Shown: positions 6,363 to 13,649 of the stretch, in pieces
How positions within the stretch are numbered: the first letter of the stretch is position 1
Layout: each line of letters begins with the position of its first letter
From: Methylobacter sp.
GTDB lineage: Bacteria; Pseudomonadota; Gammaproteobacteria; Methylococcales; Methylomonadaceae
Assembly: GCA_023229605.1 (NCBI GenBank)
Contig: JALNYY010000085.1
Coordinates: 1-18,274 of the forward strand
Reading direction: 5' to 3'
DNA length: 18,274 bases
Position numbers and translations under genes: made by a program
Notes under the pieces: generated by a model
Database searches by the model: none
What the model saw: only the letters and a program-made list of their open reading frames with translations
Told to the model about the DNA's origin: nothing

Positions 6363-7601
6363 CTACATCTGCGGTAACTGCCGAACCAGCAACTGCAAAG
6401 GATGCTCCACCCTGCCCCCATCGGCATTAAGATAAACCGCACAACCAAAATTTCCGCTAACCACCACATCCGCCAACGAGTCGGCGATGATTTGCTGCTT
6501 TAAAACCCGCAACTGACCGGCGTTGTCGGGATGCGTCAGCATGTAGCTGCCGCCCGCGCCGCAACAGATGTGGTTGTCGGCCAGCGCGGCGATGCTCAGG
6601 CCGGGGATTTTTTGCAGCAGCGCATAAACGGTTTGCTGGTTTTTGAGCACGTTGCGCTGGCTGCAGGGTTCGTGTACAGCGACTTTCAACTCGGATTCCG
6701 TCAGTTGCAGCCCATCCGGCCAGTGTTCCAGCAGAAAATCGTTGATGTCGCACAAGCGTTGCCGGAACAGTTGCCCAGCTTCGTCGTCATTTTGATATTC
6801 GCTTAACATCGCCCCGCATCCGGTGGAGGCATGGAGCACGGCATCGACGCCCAACGCGTTGAACACGGCGATGTTGTTGTCGATCAAACCGGCGGCAGGC
6901 TGGCCGTTGTGCTGGTGTATCGCCCCGCAGCAGCCTTGTTGCGGCGGCACCAGCACTTCGTAGCCTATCGCGTTAAGCAGCTTGATAGCCGCCTGCAAGG
7001 TCTCGCGGTCGAAATGTTCGGCGATACAGCCGGTGAACAGCGCAACCCGGCCGCGTTTCGTTGCGCTAGTTGGATAAGAAACTGCCAATGCCTGCAACAC
7101 AGGTTTACCCAGCAGGGCTTCGGCATCCGCCAAATGCAATTTTTCCAACAATCCTGTGCTACGTAACGGTTTTTGCAGGCCCGATTTCAGATAAACGGCC
7201 AGCAGTGGCATCAGCCGCGTCCGCCAGCGCTTGTTTTCAATCAGCCTGAAAGCCAGTTTCGCCAGCCAACCCGGATTAACTTTTAACTGCGCCCGAGCCT
7301 GGTCGAACAACTGCCCGTAAGCCATCCGGCTTGGACAAACGGTTTCGCAGGCCCGACATTGCAGGCAGTTATTCAGGTGACGGCGTTCATCGGCGCTGAT
7401 CGGCTGGTTTTCGACCAGAATCTTGCTGATGGTGCGGATGCGTCGGCGCGGGGTTTCTTCGTCGACCTGGAACAGGCGGAAGGTCGGGCAACTAGCGATG
7501 CACATGCCGCAACGCATGCATTCCCCGGCATCCGGGATATACGGCCCCGACGAGATTGGCTCGCCGGGTTCATCAAAACCCATGTCCATAAAATCAAACA
7601 T
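6363..7601 (-). CDS. glcF: Glycolate oxidase iron-sulfur subunit
   Basis: The 412-residue product has two [4Fe-4S] ferredoxin motifs near the N-terminus, C28-x2-C31-x2-C34-x3-C38-P and C79-x2-C82-x2-C85-x3-C89-P. Two CCG cysteine-rich domains follow, as in GlcF, GlpC and heterodisulfide reductase relatives: FTGCIAEHF with QQGCCGAIHQHNGQ, and HEPCSQRNVL with HICCGAGGSYML. Length and order fit GlcF, which passes electrons from glycolate oxidation to the membrane chain. The usual flavin partners GlcD and GlcE are not next to it, so it may work with subunits encoded elsewhere or with another oxidase. It is the last gene of a three-gene minus-strand operon; seven bases separate it from the 145-residue gene, and that gap plus TAGG supplies the ribosome binding site. 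Confidence 0.88.
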   Translation of the reverse strand: MFDFMDMGFDEPGEPISSGPYIPDAGECMRCGMCIASCPTFRLFQVDEETPRRRIRTISKILVENQPISADERRHLNNCLQCRACETVCPSRMAYGQLFDQARAQLKVNPGWLAKLAFRLIENKRWRTRLMPLLAVYLKSGLQKPLRSTGLLEKLHLADAEALLGKPVLQALAVSYPTSATKRGRVALFTGCIAEHFDRETLQAAIKLLNAIGYEVLVPPQQGCCGAIHQHNGQPAAGLIDNNIAVFNALGVDAVLHASTGCGAMLSEYQNDDEAGQLFRQRLCDINDFLLEHWPDGLQLTESELKVAVHEPCSQRNVLKNQQTVYALLQKIPGLSIAALADNHICCGAGGSYMLTHPDNAGQLRVLKQQIIADSLADVVVSGNFGCAVYLNADGGRVEHPLQLLVRQLPQM

Positions 7602-7608
7602 CTTAAAC

Positions 7609-8046
7609 CTACATCACCTTGGTATAGGCGCGGCGCAACAACTCCATTTCCGCAGGCGGCCTGCCGCGCAGCTCCGGCAAGGTCCTCATCCGGCAATCCC
7701 TGCTTTGCATCAGTTTATGCGGCGGGTCAAGCAGCATGAAGCGCGCCATGTGGACGGTGATAATGCCGCCGGGCGCGTCGATTTGTTCGCTAAATTCCGG
7801 TTCGACGCGCAACAGGTCATTATCCAGTTGGAAAAGCTTATTGATGTTGTTGACCAGCATGGCCGGATGGGTACTGACTTTTTCGCTGATAAACTCTTCC
7901 GGTTCCAGTGCACTGGACAACGCAGGCAGCGGCTCAGGAAAGCAGATGCTGCCATTGCTGTGCTGAGCGAACAGAATCAGGGCGCTGATGTCGCCTTTGT
8001 AGTAAAGCAATAGGCGGTGATTGTTGAATACATTGGACTGGGTCAT
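7609..8046 (-). CDS. Uncharacterised 145-residue protein between SIR2-like gene and glcF
   Basis: I do not recognise a named family. The product is soluble in appearance, without signal peptide or membrane segment. It has a beta-rich N-terminal half (RLLLYYKGDISALILFAQ, then CFPEP) and a central acidic part. The C-terminal block GGIITVHMARFMLLDPPHKL (about 92-111) followed by RTLPELRGRPPAEMELLRRAY looks conserved in character, with an ELRG-x-P-x-x-E pattern. Its ATG overlaps the stop of the upstream SIR2-like gene in a TAATG arrangement (8044-8048), and glcF begins seven bases after its stop, so all three are surely co-transcribed and the first two are translationally coupled. Confidence 0.8.
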   Translation of the reverse strand: MTQSNVFNNHRLLLYYKGDISALILFAQHSNGSICFPEPLPALSSALEPEEFISEKVSTHPAMLVNNINKLFQLDNDLLRVEPEFSEQIDAPGGIITVHMARFMLLDPPHKLMQSRDCRMRTLPELRGRPPAEMELLRRAYTKVM

Positions 8047-8885
8047 TAGACAAGCACGGAAGCCAATAGCTCTTCAACATCCACATCCAGGATTTCCAAG
8101 CCTATTTTTTTACAATAACGTATTTCTTTATCGGTCGGATTTTTGTTTAAAACCCAACCTTTTTTCTCTGCCGCGCCATAAACGATGTCGCTCATCACCA
8201 TGCGTTCCGAGTCCCTGTTTAGCGGCACGCCTATAAACAGGTATTGTTTGCCCTTGCGGTACTCTTTAAGAAAGTCGGGAATAGCGAAGCCTCCCATCAA
8301 CTCGGTTATGTAATCGACATAATCGGCATCCGAAGCGATGTAGTTGGCTTCCGGCCTGGGCGTACCCATCGGTTTAAATAAAATGGGCAATCTGCGGTCG
8401 ACCTGTTCCTGGGGTATTTCAAAATAATCGGTGCCGTCGAAGTGATATATTTTAAACCGGAACTGGCTGGCGGTGATTCTTGCGACCCCTACAATCAGCG
8501 TATGCTCTTCATCCGAATAGCTGTCTTGCAATTGGGTGTCCCTGTTTATGTCGATGACATATGCAGGCCGCCACTCCGCCAGCCAATCGTGCACTGACGC
8601 GCGCGTATATTCGGTTTCGCCATATAGTTTGGTCAGAAACTGTCCAAGAAAGTTTCTGCCTCTTTTAAGCTCCTGGTTCATGGCCGCCCTGGGAAACTCA
8701 TACATAAGCTTGGGAGCCATCGGGTTGCCGTTATTCATAGCCAAAATCAGGCTATTGCTGTCCGCCGGCATCGGCGCCCCGGTTAATTTATTGGTTGCAT
8801 CAAAAAGTGCGCCCGGCCCCAAATAAGGTACGACTTTGTTGTCGTACAACCCATCGAGTATTTCAGAAAAATCAGTAGAAGACAT
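8046..8885 (-). CDS. SIR2-like domain protein, divergent to nifH
   Basis: The 279-residue product resembles the SIR2-like (SIR2_2 type) proteins. VVPYLGPGAL at 18-27 stands where the nucleotide-binding GAGxS loop lies; RPAYVIDINRDTQL at 106-119 stands for the TTNYD block; LPILFKPMGTPRP at 166-178 stands for the K-L-H-G block; and ASDADYVDYITEL at 184-196 and YLFIGVPLNRDSERMV at 215-230 match the later family blocks. Classical members bind NAD+ and either deacylate or hydrolyse it. Here the expected catalytic His position reads Pro172 or nearby and the Asn-Tyr-Asp triad reads Ile-Asn-Arg-Asp, so activity may be altered or lost. The start has AAGGGAG upstream. It heads an operon with the 145-residue gene and glcF, back-to-back with nifH. 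The family assignment is from memory of motifs and is moderately sure. Confidence 0.78.
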   Translation of the reverse strand: MSSTDFSEILDGLYDNKVVPYLGPGALFDATNKLTGAPMPADSNSLILAMNNGNPMAPKLMYEFPRAAMNQELKRGRNFLGQFLTKLYGETEYTRASVHDWLAEWRPAYVIDINRDTQLQDSYSDEEHTLIVGVARITASQFRFKIYHFDGTDYFEIPQEQVDRRLPILFKPMGTPRPEANYIASDADYVDYITELMGGFAIPDFLKEYRKGKQYLFIGVPLNRDSERMVMSDIVYGAAEKKGWVLNKNPTDKEIRYCKKIGLEILDVDVEELLASVLV

Positions 8886-9027
8886 TGCAAACTCCCTTAT
8901 TAAGTATGTGTATCATTTTACTTAAGCAATAATTAATCCAGTTTCACCGTCTTTATGACAGATGCCATAACTATATGATTAACAATAATTTAAAACACCC
9001 TGTTTACTGAAACACTTGGCGGCATTT

Positions 9028-9043
9028 TGTTCTGTTTGCAACA
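9028..9043. promoter_or_regulatory. NifA upstream activator sequence (distal)
   Basis: TGT-TCTGTTTGCA-ACA is a perfect TGT-N10-ACA match. It is about 295 bp upstream of the predicted nifH start of transcription, farther than usual. Confidence 0.7.
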
Positions 9044-9131
9044 ATTCCGCTACTGCCCAGCCTGCCTACACACAAACCAAGAAAAGCTGATGCAGGCTGC
9101 ACTCTATAATATAGAACAGCCTGTTGGGTCC

Positions 9132-9162
9132 GGTAGACGCGCTACGCTTATCCACCCTAGCC
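9132..9162. repeat. Fragment of a dispersed palindromic repeat between the two NifA sites
   Basis: Read on the minus strand, this is GGCTAGGGTGGATAAGCGTA followed by GCGCGTCTACC. It resembles the common proteobacterial repeat with core GGTGGATAAGCGTAGCGCATCCACC. It is recognised from memory; copies elsewhere cannot be counted here. Confidence 0.45.
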
Positions 9163-9187
9163 ATCGATACCCACGAATAAACCGCAC

Positions 9188-9203
9188 TGTTACTAAGCTT
9201 ACA
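9188..9203. promoter_or_regulatory. NifA upstream activator sequence (proximal)
   Basis: TGT-TACTAAGCTT-ACA is a perfect TGT-N10-ACA match about 135 bp upstream of the predicted transcription start, the normal distance for NifA activation of a sigma-54 promoter. Confidence 0.82.
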
Positions 9204-9278
9204 CAACGACATTACAAAATGTTTGAAACACAACGCTATCCTCCCCTTAGCAACGTCGGCAATAACCAATACAATTCA

Positions 9279-9292
9279 ATGATATAGATCAT
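9279..9292. promoter_or_regulatory. FNR/Anr-like dyad just upstream of the nifH promoter
   Basis: ATGAT-ATAG-ATCAT is a perfect dyad that differs from the FNR consensus TTGAT-N4-ATCAA only at the outermost base of each arm. It ends 11 bases before the -24 box. Binding by an oxygen-responsive regulator is a guess. Confidence 0.3.
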
Positions 9293-9303
9293 ACAACAGC
9301 GAT

Positions 9304-9319
9304 TGGCACACCGCTTGCT
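9304..9319 (+). promoter_or_regulatory. Sigma-54 promoter of the nif operon
   Basis: TGGCAC-ACCGC-TTGCT matches the -24/-12 consensus TGGCAC-N5-TTGCW, with GG at 9305-9306 and GC at 9317-9318. Transcription would start near 9330, leaving a leader of about 37 bases before nifH. Confidence 0.92.
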
Positions 9320-9366
9320 TTATCCCTAATGTCATTAACAACAACGTCCTACAAGAGGAGAAGATC

Positions 9367-10248
9367 ATGGCATTACGTCAATGTGCAATATACGGTAAAG
9401 GTGGAATCGGTAAGTCCACTACAACTCAAAACCTGGTTTCTGCTTTGGCGGAATTAGGCAACAAAGTAATGATCGTCGGCTGCGATCCAAAAGCCGACTC
9501 TACCCGTTTAATCCTTCATGCGAAAGCACAAACTACTATTATGAGTTTGGCCGCCGAAGCAGGCAGTGTTGAAGATTTAGAACTCGAAGATGTATTGAAA
9601 GTCGGATACGGCGGCATCAAATGCGTTGAATCAGGCGGTCCAGAGCCCGGCGTTGGTTGTGCGGGTCGCGGTGTAATTACAGCGATTAACTTCCTTGAAG
9701 AAGAAGGTGCTTATGACGATGAACTTGACTTCGTTTTTTATGATGTACTTGGGGATGTTGTGTGTGGTGGTTTTGCCATGCCAATCCGTGAAAACAAGGC
9801 GCAAGAAATTTACATCGTCTGCTCGGGCGAAATGATGGCGATGTATGCCGCCAACAACATTGCTAAAGGTATTGTGAAATACGCTAACTCAGGCAGTGTG
9901 CGTTTAGCCGGCTTGATTTGTAACTCTCGCGAAACTGCGCGCGAAGATGAGTTGATCTCTGCTTTGGCTGCAAAAATCGGCACGACAATGATTCACTTTG
10001 TACCGCGTGACAACGTTGTACAACGCGCTGAAATTCGTCGTATGACTGTTATCGAATATGAACCACAAGCCAAACAAGCTGACGAATACCGTCAATTGGC
10101 TATCAAAATTCGCGATAACAAAAACTTCATTATCCCTACTCCAATCACGATGGATGAACTGGAAGAACTGATGATGGAATTCGGCATTATCGATCAAGAA
10201 GACGAATCTATTATCGGTATTACTGCAGCAGCAGAAGCAACCGCTTAA
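9367..10248 (+). CDS. nifH: Nitrogenase iron protein (dinitrogenase reductase)
   Basis: NifH is the homodimeric [4Fe-4S] ATPase that passes electrons one at a time to the MoFe protein. The 293-residue product has the Walker A loop GKGGIGKS at 10-17, the bridging cluster ligands Cys98 (GVGCAGRG) and Cys133 (VVCGGFAMP), and Arg101, the residue ADP-ribosylated by DraT in organisms with that switch. DPKADSTRLIL at 40-50 is also typical. The length and the alanine-rich tail (ITAAAEATA) fit proteobacterial NifH. The ATG follows an AGAGGAGA ribosome binding site, and the gene is first behind a sigma-54 promoter with NifA sites. nifD starts 101 bp later, after a strong hairpin. Confidence 0.99.
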   Translation: MALRQCAIYGKGGIGKSTTTQNLVSALAELGNKVMIVGCDPKADSTRLILHAKAQTTIMSLAAEAGSVEDLELEDVLKVGYGGIKCVESGGPEPGVGCAGRGVITAINFLEEEGAYDDELDFVFYDVLGDVVCGGFAMPIRENKAQEIYIVCSGEMMAMYAANNIAKGIVKYANSGSVRLAGLICNSRETAREDELISALAAKIGTTMIHFVPRDNVVQRAEIRRMTVIEYEPQAKQADEYRQLAIKIRDNKNFIIPTPITMDELEELMMEFGIIDQEDESIIGITAAAEATA

Positions 10249-10259
10249 TAAATGAACAA

Positions 10260-10290
10260 CCGTAGAGATGTGAGTTTCGCGTCTCTACGG
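10260..10290 (+). terminator. nifH-nifD intergenic hairpin (attenuator or mRNA stabiliser)
   Basis: CCGTAGAGA and TCTCTACGG form a perfect 9-bp stem with a 13-nt loop, followed by ATTTTAG rather than a full U-run. Such hairpins after nifH commonly protect or end a shorter nifH transcript, which would raise NifH over NifDK. Partial termination or processing is inferred. Confidence 0.6.
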
Positions 10291-10349
10291 ATTTTAGTCC
10301 TAAAACCTGTCTGTTGGGAGATTACCCACGGCATAAGTAGGAGACACTC

Positions 10350-11831
10350 ATGGCAGCTCTAACGAAAGAAGAGACCGAAGCGCTTATTCAAGAAGTGCTG
10401 GAAGTCTATCCCGAACAAGCAAGGAAAGATCGCGCTAAGCATTTGGCGGTTAACGATCAGTCCCTGGAAAAATCGAACAAATGTATTACTTCAAACCGTA
10501 AATCCCAGCCCGGCGTAATGACCATTCGCGGTTGCGCTTACGCGGGTTCCAAGGGTGTGGTTTGGGGTCCGATTAAAGATATGATTCATATCTCGCACGG
10601 CCCGGTCGGCTGCGGCCAGTATTCGCGCGCCGGTCGTCGTAACTATTATGTCGGCACCACAGGCATCAATACGTTCGGCACCATGAACTTTACTTCCGAT
10701 TTCCAGGAAAAAGATATTGTTTTCGGCGGCGACAAAAAGCTTGCGAAAATAATGAACGAAATCGAAGAATTGTTCCCGCTAAACAAAGGCATCAGTATTC
10801 AATCTGAATGCCCTATCGGTCTGATCGGCGATGATATTGAAGCGGTCGCCAAAAAAGCCAATAAAGAAATCAACAAACCTGTCGTTCCGGTTCGTTGCGA
10901 AGGATTCCGTGGCGTTTCCCAATCGCTGGGCCATCACATTGCCAACGATGCGATTCGCGACTGGGTTTTGGAAAACCGTGACGGTGACGATACTTGGCCA
11001 ACTACGCCTTATGACGTAGCGGTGATCGGCGACTACAACATCGGCGGCGATGCCTGGGCTTCGCGTACTTTACTGGAAGAAATGGGCTTGCGCGTAGTCG
11101 CCCAGTGGTCCGGTGACGGTACGATTGCGGAAATGGAAAAAACCCCCAAGGTGAAATTGAATTTGATCCATTGCTACCGTTCGATGAACTACATTGCGCG
11201 GCACATGGAAGAAAAATACAAAATCCCCTGGATCGAGTACAACTTCTTCGGCCCCACCAAGATTGCCGAGTCACTGCGCAAAATTGCCGCGTTATTCGAT
11301 GAAACGATTCAGGCCGGCGCTGAAAAAGTTATCGCCAAATATCAGGCTGAGTACGATGCGGTTATCGCCAAATACAAACCACGCCTGCAAGGCAAACGCG
11401 TGATGCTGTATGTCGGCGGCCTACGCCCCCGTCACGTGATCGGCGCGTATGAAGACCTGGGCATGGAAGTGGTCGGTACGGGTTATGAATTCGGTCACAA
11501 CGACGACTATGACCGGACTATCAAAGAAATGGGCAATGCGACGTTGATTTATGACGACGTAACCGGCTATGAATTTGAAGAGTTCGTTAAGAGAGTTCAA
11601 CCTGACTTGATCGGTTCCGGCATCAAGGAAAAGTACATTTTTCAAAAAATGGGCATTCCGTTCCGTCAAATGCACTCTTGGGATTATTCCGGTCCTTATC
11701 ACGGTTATGACGGCTTTGCCATCTTTGCTCGAGATATGGACATGACACTGAATAACCCTTGCTGGAAACAGGTCAAAGTGCCCTGGAAAACAGCTGAAAG
11801 TTCAGACGTAGCGGTCGCTGCAAGCGCTTAA
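10350..11831 (+). CDS. nifD: Nitrogenase MoFe protein alpha chain
   Basis: NifD carries FeMo-cofactor and half of each P-cluster. The 493-residue product can be read in the Azotobacter vinelandii numbering without shift. The P-cluster ligands are Cys62 (RGCAYAG), Cys88 (GPVGCGQYS) and Cys154 (SECPIGLIG). The FeMo-co ligands are Cys275 (LIHCYRSMNY) and His442 (RQMHSWDYSGPYHGYDG). Val70, Arg96, Gln191 and His195, which shape substrate reduction, are also present. It is therefore a molybdenum, not vanadium or iron-only, alpha chain, and looks fully functional. The ATG has a GTAGGAGA ribosome binding site. nifK follows after 85 bp containing a GC-rich hairpin. Confidence 0.99.
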   Translation: MAALTKEETEALIQEVLEVYPEQARKDRAKHLAVNDQSLEKSNKCITSNRKSQPGVMTIRGCAYAGSKGVVWGPIKDMIHISHGPVGCGQYSRAGRRNYYVGTTGINTFGTMNFTSDFQEKDIVFGGDKKLAKIMNEIEELFPLNKGISIQSECPIGLIGDDIEAVAKKANKEINKPVVPVRCEGFRGVSQSLGHHIANDAIRDWVLENRDGDDTWPTTPYDVAVIGDYNIGGDAWASRTLLEEMGLRVVAQWSGDGTIAEMEKTPKVKLNLIHCYRSMNYIARHMEEKYKIPWIEYNFFGPTKIAESLRKIAALFDETIQAGAEKVIAKYQAEYDAVIAKYKPRLQGKRVMLYVGGLRPRHVIGAYEDLGMEVVGTGYEFGHNDDYDRTIKEMGNATLIYDDVTGYEFEEFVKRVQPDLIGSGIKEKYIFQKMGIPFRQMHSWDYSGPYHGYDGFAIFARDMDMTLNNPCWKQVKVPWKTAESSDVAVAASA

Positions 11832-11837
11832 TTTTGT

Positions 11838-11871
11838 GTAGGGGCGGGGCCTCCCCCTTTCCCGCCCCTAC
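11838..11871 (+). terminator. nifD-nifK intergenic hairpin
   Basis: GTAGGGGCGGG and CCCGCCCCTAC make a perfect 11-bp, very GC-rich stem with a 12-nt loop, seven bases after the nifD stop. No U-run follows, so stabilisation, processing or pausing is more likely than full termination. Confidence 0.55.
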
Positions 11872-11916
11872 TCCTTCAACCGTCGTCCACAGATTAGTGG
11901 CGCGTAGGAGATTATC

Positions 11917-13488
11917 ATGAGTCAAGAAGTCGAAAACATACAACCGAGTTATCCTTTATTCCGTAACGATGAATACAAGGAAAACCTGGCCAATAAACGT
12001 GAAGCTTATGAAGAGCGTCACCCCCAGGAAAAAATTGATGAAGTATTTCAGTGGACGACCACTAAAGAATACCAAGAACTCAATTTTAACCGTGAAGCGT
12101 TAACCGTAAACCCGGCTAAAGCCTGTCAACCGTTAGGTGCTGTATTGTGCGCATTAGGGTTTGAAAAGACCATGCCTTATGTTCACGGCTCGCAAGGTTG
12201 CGTCGCTTATTTCCGTTCTTATTTCAACCGCCATTTCAAAGAGCCGGTTGCCTGCGTATCTGATTCCATGACGGAAGATGCGGCGGTTTTCGGTGGTCAG
12301 AAAAATATGATGGCCGGTTTGGAAAACGCCAAAGCCTTGTACAAACCGGACATCATCGCAGTCTCAACAACCTGTATGGCTGAAGTTATCGGCGACGACT
12401 TAAACGCGTTCATCAATAACGCCAAAAAAGCCGGACATGTTGAACAGGATTTCCCGACACCTTACGCCCATACCCCAAGCTTTGTCGGTAGTCATACCAC
12501 CGGCTGGGACAATATGTTCGAAGGCATGTTGCGTTATTTCACGCTGAACCATATGGACGACAAGAAAGTCGGTTCAAACGGCAAGATCAACCTGGTTCCC
12601 GGCTTTGAAACGTATCTGGGCAACTTCCGCGTCATGCACCGCATGATGAAGGAGATGGGCGTAGATTACTCGTTATTGAGCGATCCTTCCGAAGTATTGG
12701 ATACGCCTGCCGACGGCACTTTCCGCATGTATGCGGGCGGCACTACCCAGGCTGAAGTGAAAGACGCGCCTAACGCGATCGATACCTTATTGCTGCAACC
12801 CTGGCAGTTGGAAAAAACCAAAAAGTATGTACAAACTATCATGCATCAACCCGCTACAGCCATCAATATTCCGATGGGGCTGGAATGGACTGATGAGTTC
12901 CTGATGAAAATCTCCGAACTGACCGGCAAACCGATTCCCGCTTCTCTGGAATTGGAACGCGGCCGCCTGGTTGACATGATGACTGACTCGCATGCTTGGA
13001 TGCACGGCAAGAAGTTTTCCTTGTACGGCGATGCGGATTTCGTTATGGGCATGACCAAATTCCTGCTGGAACTGGGAGCCGAACCGACTGACGTATTGTG
13101 CAACCATGCCAACAAACGTTGGGCGAAAGCAATGGATAAAATGCTGAAAGATTCTCCGTATGGACAAAAAACGGTAGTTCATGTCGGCAAAGATTTATGG
13201 CATTTCCGTTCATTGGTCTTCACCAACAAACCGGACTTCATGATCGGCAACTCTTACGGCAAGTTCATCCAACGCGATACTTTCTACAAGGGCGAAGAGT
13301 TTGAAGTGCCGTTGATCCGCATCGGTTTCCCAATCTTTGACAGGCATCACCTGCACAGAATGACCACCATGGGTTATGAAGGCGCTATTTATATGCTGAC
13401 AACCTTGGTTAATGCGGTACTGGAGCAGTTGGATAAAGAAACCAAAGGCATGGGTACAACCGACTATAACTACGATTTGATTCGTTAA
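11917..13488 (+). CDS. nifK: Nitrogenase MoFe protein beta chain
   Basis: NifK pairs with NifD in the alpha2-beta2 MoFe protein and completes the P-cluster. In the 523-residue product the ligands sit at exactly the Azotobacter positions: Cys70 (PAKACQPLGA), Cys95 (GSQGCVAYFR) and Cys153 (STTCMAEVIGDD), plus Ser188 (HTPSFVGSHTTGWDN), the redox-switched P-cluster ligand. The C-terminal HRMTTMGYEGA block and NYDLIR end are typical. The start follows GTAGGAGA with seven bases of spacing. The N-terminal extension is the usual one for Azotobacter-type NifK. It is followed by a 161-bp gap with two hairpins before nifT. Confidence 0.99.
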   Translation: MSQEVENIQPSYPLFRNDEYKENLANKREAYEERHPQEKIDEVFQWTTTKEYQELNFNREALTVNPAKACQPLGAVLCALGFEKTMPYVHGSQGCVAYFRSYFNRHFKEPVACVSDSMTEDAAVFGGQKNMMAGLENAKALYKPDIIAVSTTCMAEVIGDDLNAFINNAKKAGHVEQDFPTPYAHTPSFVGSHTTGWDNMFEGMLRYFTLNHMDDKKVGSNGKINLVPGFETYLGNFRVMHRMMKEMGVDYSLLSDPSEVLDTPADGTFRMYAGGTTQAEVKDAPNAIDTLLLQPWQLEKTKKYVQTIMHQPATAINIPMGLEWTDEFLMKISELTGKPIPASLELERGRLVDMMTDSHAWMHGKKFSLYGDADFVMGMTKFLLELGAEPTDVLCNHANKRWAKAMDKMLKDSPYGQKTVVHVGKDLWHFRSLVFTNKPDFMIGNSYGKFIQRDTFYKGEEFEVPLIRIGFPIFDRHHLHRMTTMGYEGAIYMLTTLVNAVLEQLDKETKGMGTTDYNYDLIR

Positions 13489-13499
13489 GTTAGAATATT

Positions 13500-13565
13500 C
13501 ACCACGAGGCACGAAGGGCGCGAAGATTTTACTTTACACTTCGTGAACTTCGTGCTTTCGTGGTG
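13500..13565 (+). repeat. Long imperfect hairpin of a dispersed repeat type after nifK
   Basis: CACCACGAGGCACGAAGGGC ... and ... CTTCGTGCTTTCGTGGTG pair along most of about 25 bases each side. The sequence resembles the widespread repeat read as CTTCGTGTTCTTCGTG...TTCGTGGTG. It is probably an inserted palindromic element that now sits inside the nif operon transcript. Confidence 0.6.
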
Positions 13566-13566
13566 G

Positions 13567-13592
13567 CGCATCAATGTACTTAAATTGATGCG
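13567..13592 (+). terminator. Second hairpin between nifK and nifT
   Basis: CGCATCAAT and ATTGATGCG form a perfect 9-bp stem with an 8-nt loop, immediately after the long repeat hairpin. There is no U-run after it, so attenuation or RNA protection is as likely as termination. Confidence 0.45.
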
Positions 13593-13649
13593 TACAAAGG
13601 GCTTAATAATCGCCCCCACAACCTTAAATGCGTGTAAACGGAGAACTCA

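Larger units (their letters stand above)
8886..9366. other. nifH / SIR2-like divergent control region
   Basis: This 481-bp gap has no gene. It holds two perfect NifA-type sites (9028-9043, 9188-9203), a dispersed-repeat fragment (9132-9162), an FNR-like dyad (9279-9292) and the sigma-54 promoter (9304-9319). Toward the SIR2-like gene I see no sigma-54 promoter on the minus strand; a poor sigma-70-like TTGCTT/TACTTA pair (17-bp spacing, around 8898-8926) is the only candidate. Confidence 0.7.

Noticed and set aside
6457..7166. Several frames on both strands within glcF
   Set aside because: They are shadows of glcF, whose Cys motifs fix the real frame.
9001..9016. TGT-N10-ACT as a third NifA site
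   Set aside because: The last base breaks the TGT-N10-ACA rule and the half-site lacks support.
9220..9235. TGT-N10-ACG near the nifH promoter as a NifA site
   Set aside because: One base off the consensus, and two perfect sites are already present.
13564..13580. TGGCGC-N5-TGTAC as a second sigma-54 promoter before nifT
   Set aside because: The -12 element lacks the GC and the -24 element is off consensus; it overlaps a hairpin arm.
13500..13592. CRISPR-like or tandem repeat array after nifK
   Set aside because: The pattern is two nested hairpins, not spaced direct repeats.
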